A stretch of DNA of 64,000 bases, taken from positions 4,462,501-4,526,500 of the forward strand of contig NZ_CP070506.1 in NCBI RefSeq assembly GCF_016925675.1, in the 5' to 3' direction. Of this stretch, positions 42,371 through 50,463 are shown piece by piece. Within the stretch, counting starts at the first letter, position 1. Each line of letters opens with the position of its first letter. The stretch is from Pseudomonas hygromyciniae (GTDB lineage: Bacteria > Pseudomonadota > Gammaproteobacteria > Pseudomonadales > Pseudomonadaceae). The notes under the pieces were generated by a model. It was given only the letters and a program-made list of their open reading frames with translations, did no database searches and was not told where the DNA came from. The position numbers and the translations under genes are program-made.

Positions 42371-43388
42371 CACTGGCCGAAGTTTCCAGCAACCGCGCCC
42401 GGTATTCGCCGGGCGTGACATCGAACCAGCGGCGAAACGCGCGGAAGAAGTTGCTCGGATCGGCGAACCCCAGCAAGTAGGCGATTTCCAGCAAAGTCAT
42501 GCTCGGCTGCGCCAAGTACTGCTCGGCCAGTTCGCGACGGGTGTCGTCGAGCAGGGTCTGGAAGCTGGTGCCCTCCTCCTGCAAGCGCCGCTGCAGCGTG
42601 CGCTGGGACAGGTGCAACGTCTGCGCGACCACCTCACGCTTGGGCTCGCCCTGGGGCAACAACCGGCAGAGCACCTGGCGAGCCTTGTGGGTCACCCGGC
42701 TCTCGGAAAACCGCGCCAGGTATTCCCCGGCAAACCGATCGTGCAGCAGCGCCATCGCTTCATTGGCGGTGGGCAGCGGTGCTTCCATGTCCGCCCGCTC
42801 GAAGATCAACGCGTCATACGGCGCGTTGAACACCAACGGCGCATGAAAGGCCTGCCGATAGGGTTCCAGGTCGGCTGGCTGCGCGCCTTGCACCAACACT
42901 TTGCGCGGTTGCAGCGTGCGCCCGGTCAGCCAGCCGCACAACGCCAGGGCACAGGCCAGCGAAGCCTCGGCGCTTTGCCGGGTAGGCGGCAGATGGTCGC
43001 CGTGTACCGTCAGGATCAGCGCATAGCCTTCGGGCAACAGGCGAAAGCTCAAGTCTGCGCTTTCGGCAATGATCCGCTGGTAGCGCACCAGCCGGGTAAA
43101 GCCTTCGGCCAGGGTGCTGCTGGACATCAAGGCATAGCCGGCCACATGGAACGACGCCGGGCGCACCACCTTGCCCATATTCAGGCCGATGGCCGGATTG
43201 CCCGAAACCTCCACCGCACGCTGCCAGAGCCGCGTCATGGAGTCCTGGGGGAAACGCGCGTCGGGGTCATCCAGGGCGCTGTAATCCAGGCCCAGCTGTT
43301 TGAACAGGGCACGGCAATCCAGGCCCTCGAGCTCCAGCGCCTTGACTATCCCCATCGCCCAGCTTGCAGAAGTCGTTCGTTCGTTCAT
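42327..43388 (-). CDS. AraC-family regulator with N-terminal ligand domain (OruR-like)
   Basis: The 353-residue protein has an N-terminal arabinose_bd/OruR-type domain (residues about 20-210; VSGNPAIGLNMGKVVRPASF, GYALMSSSTLAEGFTRLVRY). A C-terminal double HTH follows (TLHLSQRTLQRRLQEEGTSF and TLLEIAYLLGFADPSNFFRAFRRW). Regulators of this shape (OruR, ArgR-like, CdhR relatives) activate catabolic genes on binding a small substrate. It lies divergently next to the Mpo1-like and HD-domain genes, its likely targets. Start set at MNERTTSASW. Confidence 0.88.
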   Translation of the reverse strand: MNERTTSASWAMGIVKALELEGLDCRALFKQLGLDYSALDDPDARFPQDSMTRLWQRAVEVSGNPAIGLNMGKVVRPASFHVAGYALMSSSTLAEGFTRLVRYQRIIAESADLSFRLLPEGYALILTVHGDHLPPTRQSAEASLACALALCGWLTGRTLQPRKVLVQGAQPADLEPYRQAFHAPLVFNAPYDALIFERADMEAPLPTANEAMALLHDRFAGEYLARFSESRVTHKARQVLCRLLPQGEPKREVVAQTLHLSQRTLQRRLQEEGTSFQTLLDDTRRELAEQYLAQPSMTLLEIAYLLGFADPSNFFRAFRRWFDVTPGEYRARLLETSASVSAARTPEYTAQTP

Positions 43389-43560
43389 GGCGTTTTCTTG
43401 CACGCGTTCTATGACGGCACGGCTGAAACCGCAGCCAGGAACCCAAGGATACTAAAGTGGCGTCTATTGTCACTGGCCCTTGCCAGTGATGACTCTAGAC
43501 TCAAATAAGCTCCCCGCCGAACATCCGTCGGGCACAACAAAAACCAGAGGGCCGGCCAAC

Positions 43561-43872
43561 ATGGAAAATGTCAGACAATTCAATAGCTTCGCCGAGTTCT
43601 ATCCGTATTACCTGAGTGAACACGGCAACAGCACCTGCCGGCGCCTGCACTTTATCGGCACCAGCCTGGTGATTTTTATTCTCGCGTTCGCCATCGGCAA
43701 GGGTGCCTGGTGGCTACTGTGGGTACTGCCGGTGGCCGGCTACAGCTTTGCCTGGGTCGGGCACTTTTTCTTTGAAAAGAACCGCCCGGCGACATTCCAG
43801 CATCCGTTCTACAGCCTGCTGGGAGATTTCGTGATGTACCGCGACATGATCCTGGGCAAGGTGCCGTTCTAA
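43561..43872 (+). CDS. DUF962/Mpo1-like membrane protein
   Basis: The 103-residue protein has the DUF962 pattern: SFAEFYPYYLSEHGNSTCRR (His21), LHFIGTSLVIFILAFA (His30), AWVGHFFFEKNRPATF (His68) and QHPFYSLLGDFVMY (His81). The four His residues are those expected to bind iron in yeast Mpo1, a 2-hydroxy fatty acid dioxygenase. Two hydrophobic segments suggest membrane anchorage. The start was chosen at the ATG where family similarity begins. It is followed after 28 bases by the HD-domain gene on the same strand and preceded by the divergent AraC regulator. Confidence 0.82.
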   Translation: MENVRQFNSFAEFYPYYLSEHGNSTCRRLHFIGTSLVIFILAFAIGKGAWWLLWVLPVAGYSFAWVGHFFFEKNRPATFQHPFYSLLGDFVMYRDMILGKVPF

Positions 43873-43900
43873 TCCCCCCAAAACAATAAGAGACACACCG

Positions 43901-44491
43901 ATGAGCCAGCAGGCCCGCTTCACCCATATGCAAGACGGCACCCAGGAAGACTGGGCCATCATCGCCGCCGACTTCAGTGCCTATGCCCGCCAGTTGCCCG
44001 GGCGGATCCTCGCGCACCTGCGGCTGCTGGAAGGTGACTTCGGCGGTTTCCCGGTGGACCGCCTGACCCATTCCCTGCAGACCGCCAGCCGCGCCTGGCA
44101 CGATGGCCGCGATGAAGAATATGTGGTCTGCGCGCTGCTGCATGACATCGGCGACACCCTGGGCTCCTACAACCATCCAGACATTGCCGCCGCCATCCTC
44201 AAACCGTTCGTCAGCCCGCAAAACCTGTGGATGGTGGAAAAACACGGGATTTTCCAGGGCTACTATTTCTTTCATCACCTGGGCATGGATCGCCACCTGC
44301 GCGAGCAATTTGGTGAACACCCGCAGTATGAGCAAACCATTGAGTTCTGCGCGCTGTACGACGCGGCCGCCTTCGATCCGGCCTACACCACCCTGCCCCT
44401 GAGCTTTTTCGAACCCATGCTGGCCCGGGTCTTTGCCCAACCCAAAAACTCGATCTACAAGGCCGCCATGGAGCGCCAGGCCAGCGTGTGA
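43901..44491 (+). CDS. HD-domain protein, PhnZ-like candidate diiron oxygenase
   Basis: The 196-residue protein has THSLQTASRA (His57) and CALLHDIGDTLGSYNHPD (His81-Asp82). The 24-residue spacing between the first His and the HD pair equals that of the diiron oxygenase PhnZ, and KHGIFQGYYFFHHLGMD supplies more His ligands. The residue before the first His is Thr, not the Glu seen in PhnZ, so the substrate should differ from 2-amino-1-hydroxyethylphosphonate. A simple phosphohydrolase is the alternative. It forms an apparent operon with the Mpo1-like gene. Confidence 0.75.
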   Translation: MSQQARFTHMQDGTQEDWAIIAADFSAYARQLPGRILAHLRLLEGDFGGFPVDRLTHSLQTASRAWHDGRDEEYVVCALLHDIGDTLGSYNHPDIAAAILKPFVSPQNLWMVEKHGIFQGYYFFHHLGMDRHLREQFGEHPQYEQTIEFCALYDAAAFDPAYTTLPLSFFEPMLARVFAQPKNSIYKAAMERQASV

Positions 44492-44642
44492 CCTCTTGTC
44501 ACTTGCGTCTTGGGGCGAAAGGTTCGTGCATTGGGCGAGATAAAAGTCTTTTTGTCATTTGCAGTGCTGTATCCTGCCCAGGCTTTGTAAAAAGCGCGGT
44601 ACATCTGCAATCCCACAACAGACCTTGCGAGGAGCGACGACG

Positions 44643-44771
44643 ATGCACGAGATTCCCAATCTCCCCTTCCCAAGCCTGCACGAGACCGAGCAGCCAACCC
44701 CGCAACAGGCCGGCAGCGACAAGCCAGCACCGGCACAGGCAACACCGGTCGACAGCGATAGCGACGACTGA
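44643..44771 (+). CDS. Small acidic protein, 42 residues
   Basis: The ATG follows GCGAGGAGCGACGACG, a strong ribosome-binding site. The product MHEIPNLPFPSLHETEQPTP... is rich in Pro, Gln, Ser and Asp and ends in DSDSDD, with no hydrophobic segment, so it should be unfolded and acidic. No family is recognised. The frame before the ATG has no such site and is not coding. A second small gene follows 74 bases downstream. Confidence 0.6.
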   Translation: MHEIPNLPFPSLHETEQPTPQQAGSDKPAPAQATPVDSDSDD

Positions 44772-44845
44772 CCGCAGTACCCAGACCGTGTGGAAAGCGT
44801 GACATTGCGCGCTTTCCACACCGCCTGAATCAAGAGACACGCAAC

Positions 44846-45028
44846 ATGCCCGACACTCCCAAGCATTCCCCCGATGAAGCGTTACTCGGCGCCGCCCTGC
44901 AAATGGTCGATGTGTGGAGCCGCCTCAGCCCGGAAAAACAAGCGCTGCTGCTCAAGCGCTTCGGCACCCAGGAAAACGCCCTGGCCGCGCTGGTGACTAC
45001 ACGCATGCTCAACCCCGCTCCACTGTAG
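44846..45028 (+). CDS. Small helical protein, 60 residues
   Basis: The frame begins MPDTPKHSPDEALLGAALQM, 75 bases after the 42-residue gene and with AAGAGA upstream. It encodes two likely amphipathic helices (EALLGAALQMVDVWSRL and SPEKQALLLKRFGTQENALA). GC bias at third codon positions agrees with a real gene. No domain is recognised. The two small genes may form one transcript. Confidence 0.6.
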   Translation: MPDTPKHSPDEALLGAALQMVDVWSRLSPEKQALLLKRFGTQENALAALVTTRMLNPAPL

Positions 45029-45147
45029 GAACCCGCTTGCCGGCGATGGCGGTCGTTCAGCTGCCAAAGGTTTTATGCCCTGCGCAGCGCAAAGCATCGG
45101 TATCATAAGCAGCCTATCTTTTCCTGCCGCGACAGTGGACCTTCCCC

Positions 45148-46347
45148 ATGCCAGATACCCAGCGCCCCATGGCGGTCACGCTACAAGTCGTTTCCATCGT
45201 GCTGTTCACCTTTATCGGCTATCTGAATATCGGCATTCCTCTGGCCGTATTGCCGGGCTATGTTCACAGCGATCTGGGCTTTGGCGCGGTGATCGCGGGC
45301 CTGGTGATCAGCGTGCAGTACCTGGCCACCCTGCTGAGCCGGCCCTACGCCGGGCGCATCATCGATAACCGCGGCAGCAAGCGCGCGGTGATGTATGGCC
45401 TGGCCGGCTGCGGCTTGAGTGGGGTGTTCATGCTGGCATCCGCCGCCCTGACCCATCTGCCGGCCCTGAGCCTGGCCAGCCTGCTGATTGGCCGGCTGGT
45501 CCTGGGCAGTGCCGAAAGCCTGGTGGGATCGGGCTCCATTGGCTGGGGGATCGGCCGGGTCGGTGCGGTGAATACCGCCAAGGTCATCTCCTGGAACGGT
45601 ATCGCCAGCTACGGCGCCCTGGCGATTGGCGCACCGCTGGGGGTGCTGCTGGTCAGCCGGTTCGGGCTGTGGAGCATGGGCGCAAGCATCATTGCCCTGG
45701 CGGTGCTGGGCCTGCTGCTGGCCTGGCCGAAAGTCGCGGCGCCCGTCGTAGTCGGCGAACGCCTGCCCTTCATGCATGTGCTGGGCCGCGTACTGCCCCA
45801 CGGCTGCGGGCTGGCCCTGGGCTCCATCGGCTTTGGCACCATCGCCACTTTTATTACCCTGTATTACGCGACCCAGAACTGGGATAACGCGGTGCTATGC
45901 CTGAGCCTGTTCGGGGCCAGCTTTATCGGCGCGCGGTTGCTGTTCGGTAATCTGATCAACCGCATCGGCGGGTTTCGCGTGGCAATCGCCTGTCTGTCGG
46001 TGGAAACCCTTGGCCTGCTGCTGTTGTGGCTGGCGCCGAATGCCGAACTGGCCCTGGCGGGCGCGGCCCTGAGTGGTTTCGGGTTTTCCCTGGTGTTTCC
46101 GGCGCTGGGCGTCGAGGCAGTCAACCTGGTGCCCGCCTCCAGCCGTGGCGCGGCGGTGGGTGCCTATTCGCTGTTTATCGACTTGTCATTGGGTATCACC
46201 GGGCCACTGGCCGGGGCGATTGCAGCGGGGTTCGGCTTTGCTTCGATCTTTCTGTTTGCCGCGTTGGCGGCCTTCGCCGGGCTGCTGTTGAGCCTGTACC
46301 TGTATCGCCAGGCCCCCAAATACCGCAACGAACGTAACGCCGGCTAG
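45148..46347 (+). CDS. MFS transporter (YfcJ/YhhS-like)
   Basis: The 399-residue protein has twelve hydrophobic spans and MFS loop motifs: [20 protein letters not shown] between spans 2 and 3 (motif A-like) and the repeat-related [20 protein letters not shown] in the second half. [21 protein letters not shown] is typical of the YhhS/YfcJ drug or sugar-efflux subgroup. The substrate is unknown. Its end overlaps arfB, on the other strand, by 4 bases. Confidence 0.88.
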   Translation: MPDTQRPMAVTLQVVSIVLFTFIGYLNIGIPLAVLPGYVHSDLGFGAVIAGLVISVQYLATLLSRPYAGRIIDNRGSKRAVMYGLAGCGLSGVFMLASAALTHLPALSLASLLIGRLVLGSAESLVGSGSIGWGIGRVGAVNTAKVISWNGIASYGALAIGAPLGVLLVSRFGLWSMGASIIALAVLGLLLAWPKVAAPVVVGERLPFMHVLGRVLPHGCGLALGSIGFGTIATFITLYYATQNWDNAVLCLSLFGASFIGARLLFGNLINRIGGFRVAIACLSVETLGLLLLWLAPNAELALAGAALSGFGFSLVFPALGVEAVNLVPASSRGAAVGAYSLFIDLSLGITGPLAGAIAAGFGFASIFLFAALAAFAGLLLSLYLYRQAPKYRNERNAG

Positions 46348-46757
46348 AAATCCACTTTGCCGCGCCCGGCCTTGATGCTGCCGCGCTTGGTCTTGGATTC
46401 CAGGCGACGCTTTTTCGAGCCCAGAGTGGGCTTGGTCGGGCGGCGTTTTTTCTCGATTTTGGTCGCGCTGAGGATCAACTCCACCAGGCGCTCCAAGGCG
46501 TCGGCGCGGTTCTGTTCCTGGGTCCGGTATTGCTGGGCCTTGAGGATCAGCACGCCTTCGCTGGTGATGCGGCTGTCGCGCAGTGCCAGCAAGCGCTCCT
46601 TGTAGAACGGCGGCAACGACGAAGCGCCGATATCGAAGCGCAAGTGCACGGCGCTGGAGACCTTATTGACGTTCTGCCCGCCGGCGCCCTGGGCGCGGAT
46701 GGCCGTCAACTCGATTTCGGCATCGGGCAGGTGCACGTTACTGGAGATCACCAACAT
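46344..46757 (-). CDS. arfB: Alternative ribosome-rescue factor ArfB (peptidyl-tRNA hydrolase YaeJ)
   Basis: The 137-residue protein has the catalytic GGQ (residues 26-28 in [21 protein letters not shown]) of class I release factors but lacks codon-recognition domains. A Lys/Arg-rich C-terminal tail ([20 protein letters not shown]) would enter the mRNA channel of stalled ribosomes. It releases nascent peptides from non-stop complexes. The start at [17 protein letters not shown] fits the family; seven upstream codons were dropped. Confidence 0.93.
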   Translation of the reverse strand: MLVISSNVHLPDAEIELTAIRAQGAGGQNVNKVSSAVHLRFDIGASSLPPFYKERLLALRDSRITSEGVLILKAQQYRTQEQNRADALERLVELILSATKIEKKRRPTKPTLGSKKRRLESKTKRGSIKAGRGKVDF

Positions 46758-46829
46758 GGAAAGCGGGTCCGTGAGCACTTGCAGGATCTGGCGAGGACTA
46801 AGCGTCCCCGCAGATCCTACAATTTTGGG

Positions 46830-48251
46830 CTAGTTGTTCAGCGAGGATACCGCACTCAAGTCTGCCAGCGCCTTGCGCTTATTCTTGAGCACGTAGCACA
46901 CCCACATAAACGCCACCCAGACCGGAATCGCGTACACCGAGATCTGAATCCCCGGAATCAGCAGCATGATCCCCAGGATAAACACCACGAACGCCAGGCA
47001 CACATAGTTGCCGTAGGGGTACCACAGCGCCTTGAACAGCGGCACCTGGCCGGTGCGGTTCATGTGCTGGCGGAACTTGAGGTGCGAGAAGCTGATCATC
47101 GCCCAGTTGATCACCAACGTGGCCACCACCAGGGACATCAGCAGTTCCAGGGCGTGCTGCGGGATCCAGTAGTTCATCAACACCGCCACCAGGGTGACTG
47201 CCGCCGAGGCCAGGATCGAACGCACGGGCACGCCGCGCTTGTCGATCTTCGCCAACACCGCCGGGGCGTCGCCTTGTTCGGCCATGCCCAGCAGCATGCG
47301 GCTGTTGCAGTAAGTGCCGCTGTTGTACACCGACAGCGCCGCCGTCAACACCACAAAGTTGAGGATATGCGCGGCAGTGTTGCTGCCCAGCATCGAGAAC
47401 ACCTGCACGAACGGGCTGCCGCTATAGGCATCGCCGGAAGCGTTCAAGGTCACCAGCAGGCTATCCCATGGTGTCAGCGATAACAGCACCACCAGGGCGC
47501 CGATGTAGAAAATCAGGATGCGGTAGATCACCTGATTGATCGCCTTGGGGATTACGGTCCGTGGCTGGTCCGCTTCAGCGGCGGTAAAGCCGAGCATTTC
47601 CAGGCCGCCAAAGGAGAACATGATAATCGCCATAGCCATCACCAGGCCGCCAACGCCATGGGGGAAGAACCCGCCGTGTTCCCACAGGTTGGTCACCGAA
47701 GCCTGTGGCCCGCCGGTGCCGCTGACCAGCAAGTAGCTGCCCAGGGCAATCATGCCGACAATCGCCACCACCTTGATAATTGCAAACCAGAACTCGGCCT
47801 CGCCAAACACTTTGACGTTGGCCAGGTTGATCACATTGATCAGCACAAAAAACGCCGCCGCCGAGACCCAGGTCGGAATCTCCGGCCACCAGTAGTGCAC
47901 GTACTTGCCGACGGCCGTCAGCTCCGACATGCCCACCAGAATGTAGAGGATCCAGCAGTTCCAGCCCGACAAGAAGCCTGCGAAACCGCCCCAGTACTTG
48001 TGGGCAAAATGGCTGAAGGAACCGGCCACTGGCTCTTCGACGATCATTTCGCCCAACTGGCGCATGATCATGAAGGCGATAAAGCCGCAGATGGCATAGC
48101 CGAGGATCATCGACGGGCCGGCTGACTTCAGCACCCCCGCCGAGCCCAGGAACAGGCCGGTACCGATCGCGCCACCGAGGGCGATCAATTGGATATGACG
48201 ATTTTTCAGGCCGCGCTTCAGTTCACCTGAAGGCGAGTTGTTTGCACTCAT
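46830..48251 (-). CDS. aroP: Aromatic amino acid permease (AroP-like)
   Basis: The 473-residue APC-superfamily transporter has twelve hydrophobic spans. The N-terminal LKRGLKNRHIQLIALGGAIG, the EPVAGSFSHFAHKYWGGFAG stretch and the SVYNSGTYCNSRMLLGMA loop agree closely with E. coli AroP/PheP. It would import Phe, Tyr and Trp with protons. The start ATGAGTGC has only a weak ribosome-binding site (GTGAG). The 5' leader contains a 20-codon ORF with two Trp codons and nested stems, which suggests control by aromatic amino acids. Confidence 0.87.
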   Translation of the reverse strand: MSANNSPSGELKRGLKNRHIQLIALGGAIGTGLFLGSAGVLKSAGPSMILGYAICGFIAFMIMRQLGEMIVEEPVAGSFSHFAHKYWGGFAGFLSGWNCWILYILVGMSELTAVGKYVHYWWPEIPTWVSAAAFFVLINVINLANVKVFGEAEFWFAIIKVVAIVGMIALGSYLLVSGTGGPQASVTNLWEHGGFFPHGVGGLVMAMAIIMFSFGGLEMLGFTAAEADQPRTVIPKAINQVIYRILIFYIGALVVLLSLTPWDSLLVTLNASGDAYSGSPFVQVFSMLGSNTAAHILNFVVLTAALSVYNSGTYCNSRMLLGMAEQGDAPAVLAKIDKRGVPVRSILASAAVTLVAVLMNYWIPQHALELLMSLVVATLVINWAMISFSHLKFRQHMNRTGQVPLFKALWYPYGNYVCLAFVVFILGIMLLIPGIQISVYAIPVWVAFMWVCYVLKNKRKALADLSAVSSLNN

Positions 48252-48269
48252 GAAAAGGGTCTCACGCAA

Positions 48270-48374
48270 GGTTTGATGATGTTCAATACACGATGCTGCT
48301 TTGAAACCGACTCAAGCAGCGCCGATCAAACCCCAGCGCAGGCACCAGGAGTTCAGCGTCTTTCTTACGGTCAT
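48270..48374 (-). promoter_or_regulatory. Structured aroP leader region
   Basis: On the mRNA, GGTTTGAT (complement of 48325-48332) inside the leader ORF can pair with ATCAAACC (complement of 48270-48277), just before the aroP ribosome-binding region. Within it GCTGCTT (48314-48320) pairs with AAGCAGC (48295-48301). The inner stem covers the leader stop codon. A ribosome halted in the leader would change both pairings. Confidence 0.55.
48312..48374 (-). CDS. Putative Trp-containing leader peptide of aroP, 20 residues
   Basis: An ATG with AGGTG five bases upstream opens MTVRKTLNSWCLRWGLIGAA and a TGA stop 60 bases before aroP. Two of 20 codons are TGG (positions 10 and 14), far above average, next to Cys and Arg codons. 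The 3' part of the ORF and its stop codon lie in the pairing region described above. This is the layout of an attenuating or TnaC-like regulatory peptide. Translation and response are inferred. Confidence 0.55.
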   Translation of the reverse strand: MTVRKTLNSWCLRWGLIGAA

Positions 48375-48680
48375 GCGTCACCTGTTTGTTTTTATCTGTG
48401 ACGAAATCGAACCCGTCCGGCTTATGGCCAGGCGGAGTTAACAAGGCAGCCAGCCTTGAAGGCCTTTTGCGTGGGTACGCAAGGGGGGTCACAGTAAAAC
48501 GCGGCGCATTGTACACCGCTCGATTGGTTAGGGAGCCTTACCAGGGAGATTGTTGACCGATCGGAAAGTTTTCTTTACAGATAAAAAGCCACGAGACCAA
48601 GACAGGCGTAGGCTCAGGCCATCCGTAAAATAATTGTTACAGCGCGGAAGACATTCCTGACGACCGGGCTTGGCACCATC
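48375..48680. other. Gene-free aroP upstream region
   Basis: No convincing gene. A 77-codon minus-strand frame crosses this region and the leader (48283-48516) but has no good ribosome-binding site. The aroP promoter should lie here; GCGTACCCACGC and AAGGCCTTCAAGGCTGGCTGCCTT are short inverted repeats of unknown meaning. Confidence 0.45.
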
Positions 48681-48779
48681 TGTAGGAGCGAGCCTACTCG
48701 CGGCAAACTCCCGAGCACCGCGTTCATCCTGGATAAGCGTGACAGCTCGGGGTTTTTCGCGAGCAAGCTCGCTCCTACA
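48681..48779. repeat. REPIN (TGTAGGAGCGAGC type)
   Basis: TGTAGGAGCGAGCCTACTCG on the left is partly degenerate; the right copy GAGCAAGCTCGCTCCTAC is intact. It lies downstream of rluB. Confidence 0.85.
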
Positions 48780-48792
48780 CAAAGTCCGGCGC

Positions 48793-48823
48793 AAAAAAAA
48801 CGCCAACCCGCAGGTTGGCGCTT
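48793..48823 (-). terminator. Rho-independent terminator of rluB
   Basis: GCCAACC-CGCA-GGTTGGC with T-rich DNA on the minus-strand side, 40 bases past the rluB stop codon. Confidence 0.85.
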
Positions 48824-48861
48824 TCTCTTTACCGCTCGCAGCTTAAAACTTGTCGCAGCCC

Positions 48862-50100
48862 TTAAGGCTTCTTGCGACCGAAGCCCGGGCGCTGGCCGGA
48901 ACCGGCCGGTGCACCGCGGCGCTTGCCCGACGGCTCGTCAGCCACCAGTTTGAGCCCTGGGCGCTTTTTCGGCGCGGGCTTGGCTGGGCGCTTGGCCCCT
49001 TCGGCCGGACGATCGGTCTGCGGCGCACCACGGCCCGTTTCGCCACGGTTGCTGCGGCCACCTGTTGGCGCCTCGCCACGACCAGCTGGACGTGGCGTGC
49101 GCGGTGCACGCTCGCCATCCTGACGGGCCGGAGCCGATGGGCGACGATCGCCCTCGATCTGCGGCTGACGGGAAATGCGACCGCCAGTGGCCGGTGCATC
49201 CAGCGCCGGGCGCAAAGTGCGGGCAACGCGCTCGGTGCGTGCCACAGGCCGCGACGATTTACGCTGCATGCGCTCCAGCTTGTCTTTGCTCTTGGCGTTC
49301 ATCTGCGGCATGGCCACAGGCGTCAGGCCCACTTCAGCGCTGAGGATGTCGACTTCGTACTGGCTCATTTCGCGCCAGCGCCCCATCGGCAGGTCCGAGT
49401 TGAGGAACACCGGGCCAAAACGTACGCGTTTCAGGCGGCTGACCACCAGGCCCTGGGATTCCCACAGGCGACGTACTTCACGGTTACGCCCTTCCATCAC
49501 CACGCAGTGGTACCAGTGGTTGAAGCCTTCGCCACCTGGAGCCTGCTTGATGTCAGTGAACTTGGCTGGGCCGTCTTCCAGCACGACGCCAGCCTTGAGG
49601 CGCTCGATCATCTCGTCATCGACTTCACCACGTACACGCACGGCGTATTCGCGGTCCATCTCGTAGGACGGGTGCATCAGGCGGTTGGCCAATTCACCGT
49701 CGGTGGTGAACATCAGCAAGCCGGTGGTGTTGATGTCCAGGCGACCGATGTTGATCCAACGGCCTTCTTTAGGCTTGGGCATCTTGTCGAAGACAGTTGG
49801 ACGGCCTTCCGGGTCGTCACGGGTGCAGATCTCGCCGTCAGGCTTGTTGTACATGATCACGCGGCGCACCGATTCGGCGGCCTCTTCACGCTTGATGACC
49901 TTGCCATCAATGGTGATCGCGTCATGCAGGTCGACGCGCTGGCCCAAGGTGGCCTCGACGCCATTGACCTTGATGCGCTTCTGGGTGATCCAGGCTTCCA
50001 CGTCGCGGCGCGAGCCAACGCCGATACGGGCGAGGACTTTCTGCAGTTTCTCGCCTGCTGGGCCGATTTCCTGGCTGTCGTTCTGGTCTTGGTCTTTCAT
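48862..50100 (-). CDS. rluB: 23S rRNA pseudouridine(2605) synthase RluB
   Basis: The enzyme isomerises U2605 of 23S rRNA. An N-terminal S4 RNA-binding domain (about 16-75; KLQKVLARIGVGSRRDVEAW) precedes the catalytic domain with NIGRLDINTTGLLMFTTDGE (Asp122) and the RSUA-type EGRNREVRRLWESQGL. The C-terminal 140 residues are a long Arg/Pro/Gly/Ala-rich basic tail, longer than in E. coli, probably disordered and RNA-binding. The start is the ATG after GGGAGGTG. It lies in the scpA-scpB-rluB cluster found in many bacteria. Confidence 0.94.
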   Translation of the reverse strand: MKDQDQNDSQEIGPAGEKLQKVLARIGVGSRRDVEAWITQKRIKVNGVEATLGQRVDLHDAITIDGKVIKREEAAESVRRVIMYNKPDGEICTRDDPEGRPTVFDKMPKPKEGRWINIGRLDINTTGLLMFTTDGELANRLMHPSYEMDREYAVRVRGEVDDEMIERLKAGVVLEDGPAKFTDIKQAPGGEGFNHWYHCVVMEGRNREVRRLWESQGLVVSRLKRVRFGPVFLNSDLPMGRWREMSQYEVDILSAEVGLTPVAMPQMNAKSKDKLERMQRKSSRPVARTERVARTLRPALDAPATGGRISRQPQIEGDRRPSAPARQDGERAPRTPRPAGRGEAPTGGRSNRGETGRGAPQTDRPAEGAKRPAKPAPKKRPGLKLVADEPSGKRRGAPAGSGQRPGFGRKKP

Positions 50101-50234
50101 CTTAAGCACCTCCCGGTGTGTCGATTCAGGCGTGGCCTGAAGGTATTGAAACTGGGTTCTTGGGCGAACGCATCGCCGAAGGGTCGCGAATCATACGCTC
50201 ATGGCGCATCAGAGACTAGTCGATATGGGCCGGC

Positions 50235-50426
50235 TCATTTACTTTTCCGCCGACCGGTGGCACCCAGGGCGAGCAGCCGTAGCTCGGCTTCGGCCAGCAC
50301 CGCACGCTTGTCGACCTTGTCGAGTTTCTTCCAGGCGCGGATCTCACGCTTGCTGCGCCCGCAGCCGACGCAGATATCGTCGCTGAATTTGCAGAGGCTG
50401 ATACAGGGGTCTTTGGTGGAACTCAT
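50235..50426 (-). CDS. DUF1289-family small Cys protein
   Basis: The 63-residue product has the DUF1289 pattern DPCISLCKFSDDICVGCGRSKREIRAW, with four Cys in a C-x3-C-x7-C-x2-C array that could bind zinc or an iron-sulfur cluster. The C terminus is basic (GRRKSK). The family is widespread in proteobacteria, and function is not established to my knowledge. AGGTAGTG stands before the ATG. It lies between scpB and rluB on the same strand, probably in one operon. Confidence 0.82.
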   Translation of the reverse strand: MSSTKDPCISLCKFSDDICVGCGRSKREIRAWKKLDKVDKRAVLAEAELRLLALGATGRRKSK

Positions 50427-50463
50427 CACTACCTCACTGCACAGGGCTTTTCTGTGGGAGCTG

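Noticed and set aside
43901..45028. The two tiny genes as a toxin-antitoxin module
   Set aside because: Neither product resembles a toxin fold or a DNA-binding antitoxin; spacing of 74 bases is too wide for the usual overlap.
48283..48516. A 77-codon minus-strand frame upstream of aroP
   Set aside because: No ribosome-binding site and no family; it overlaps the better supported 20-codon leader ORF in another frame.
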